This document shows, one piece after another, positions 50,687 to 50,687 of a stretch of 50,687 nucleotides of DNA; position 1 is the stretch's first letter, and each line of letters begins with the position of its first letter. A program made the position numbers and the translations under genes. Below the pieces are notes generated by a model, which saw nothing but the letters and a program-made list of their open reading frames with translations, ran no database searches and had not been told where the DNA came from. The DNA comes from an uncultured Flammeovirgaceae bacterium (lineage in GTDB: Bacteria; Bacteroidota; Bacteroidia; Cytophagales; Cyclobacteriaceae): positions 1 through 50,687 of the forward strand of contig CAKZYJ010000314.1 of assembly GCA_937884755.1 (NCBI GenBank), read 5' to 3'.

Positions 50687-50687
50687 A

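Overview
The window looks like chromosomal DNA from a marine-type member of the Bacteroidota, most likely Cytophagales. The evidence is the density of lipoproteins and Tat/Sec-exported hydrolases, a textbook Bacteroidota promoter (TTG, then TACCTTTG) in front of a TetR gene, weak Shine-Dalgarno sequences, beta-barrel proteins, a pinensin-type lanthipeptide leader, and families typical of the group (S41 peptidase, long PIG-L deacetylase, Asp-box propellers, PVC-type cytochromes, GH92, sulfatase). No rRNA, tRNA, CRISPR array or intact transposase was seen.

Layout. 0-8 kb: end of a YdcF-like gene, a terminator hairpin, a methyltransferase, a YHS lipoprotein, a CE15-like esterase, a small membrane protein, a large lipoprotein with propeller, HEAT-like repeats and haem domain, and a second methyltransferase. 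8-19 kb (mostly minus strand): Tat nitrilase, S41 peptidase, degenerate 42-bp repeats, PIG-L deacetylase, polysaccharide deacetylase, a frameshifted alpha/beta hydrolase, methyltransferase, START-like protein, SGNH-like protein. 19-25 kb: Nudix, Asp-box propeller, PAF-AH-like hydrolase, Stf0 sulfotransferase. 25-32 kb is an accessory stretch: two paralogous secreted proteins of unknown function flank a frameshifted lanthipeptide-like precursor with its own terminator; then a barrel protein, a MITE-like element, an erythromycin-esterase-like protein, palindromic repeats and an orphan HsdR-N protein flanked by related direct repeats. 32-41 kb: unknown proteins, TetR, YbjQ, barrel remnants, Crp/Fnr, MOSC, a Gfo/Idh/MocA oxidoreductase, an Omp85-like gene with an internal stop beside a choice-of-anchor-Q fragment, and a mutarotase. 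41-50.7 kb: ECF sigma factor plus membrane partner divergent from a GH92 mannosidase, then a sulfatase, an apiosidase-like hydrolase, an SMP-30 lactonase and a Gfo/Idh/MocA oxidoreductase.

How the genes fit together. The last 9 kb reads as a polysaccharide-use neighbourhood: desulfation, glycosidic cleavage, lactone hydrolysis and sugar oxidation. No SusC/SusD pair is visible here, so uptake would have to be encoded elsewhere.

The most notable features are the orphan lanthipeptide-like precursor with a one-base frameshift between leader and core, the duplicated gene-plus-upstream unit around it, a 266-bp MITE-like element, and at least six broken or truncated reading frames. Three single-base frameshifts lie in short A/T runs, so sequence error must be excluded before real decay is claimed.
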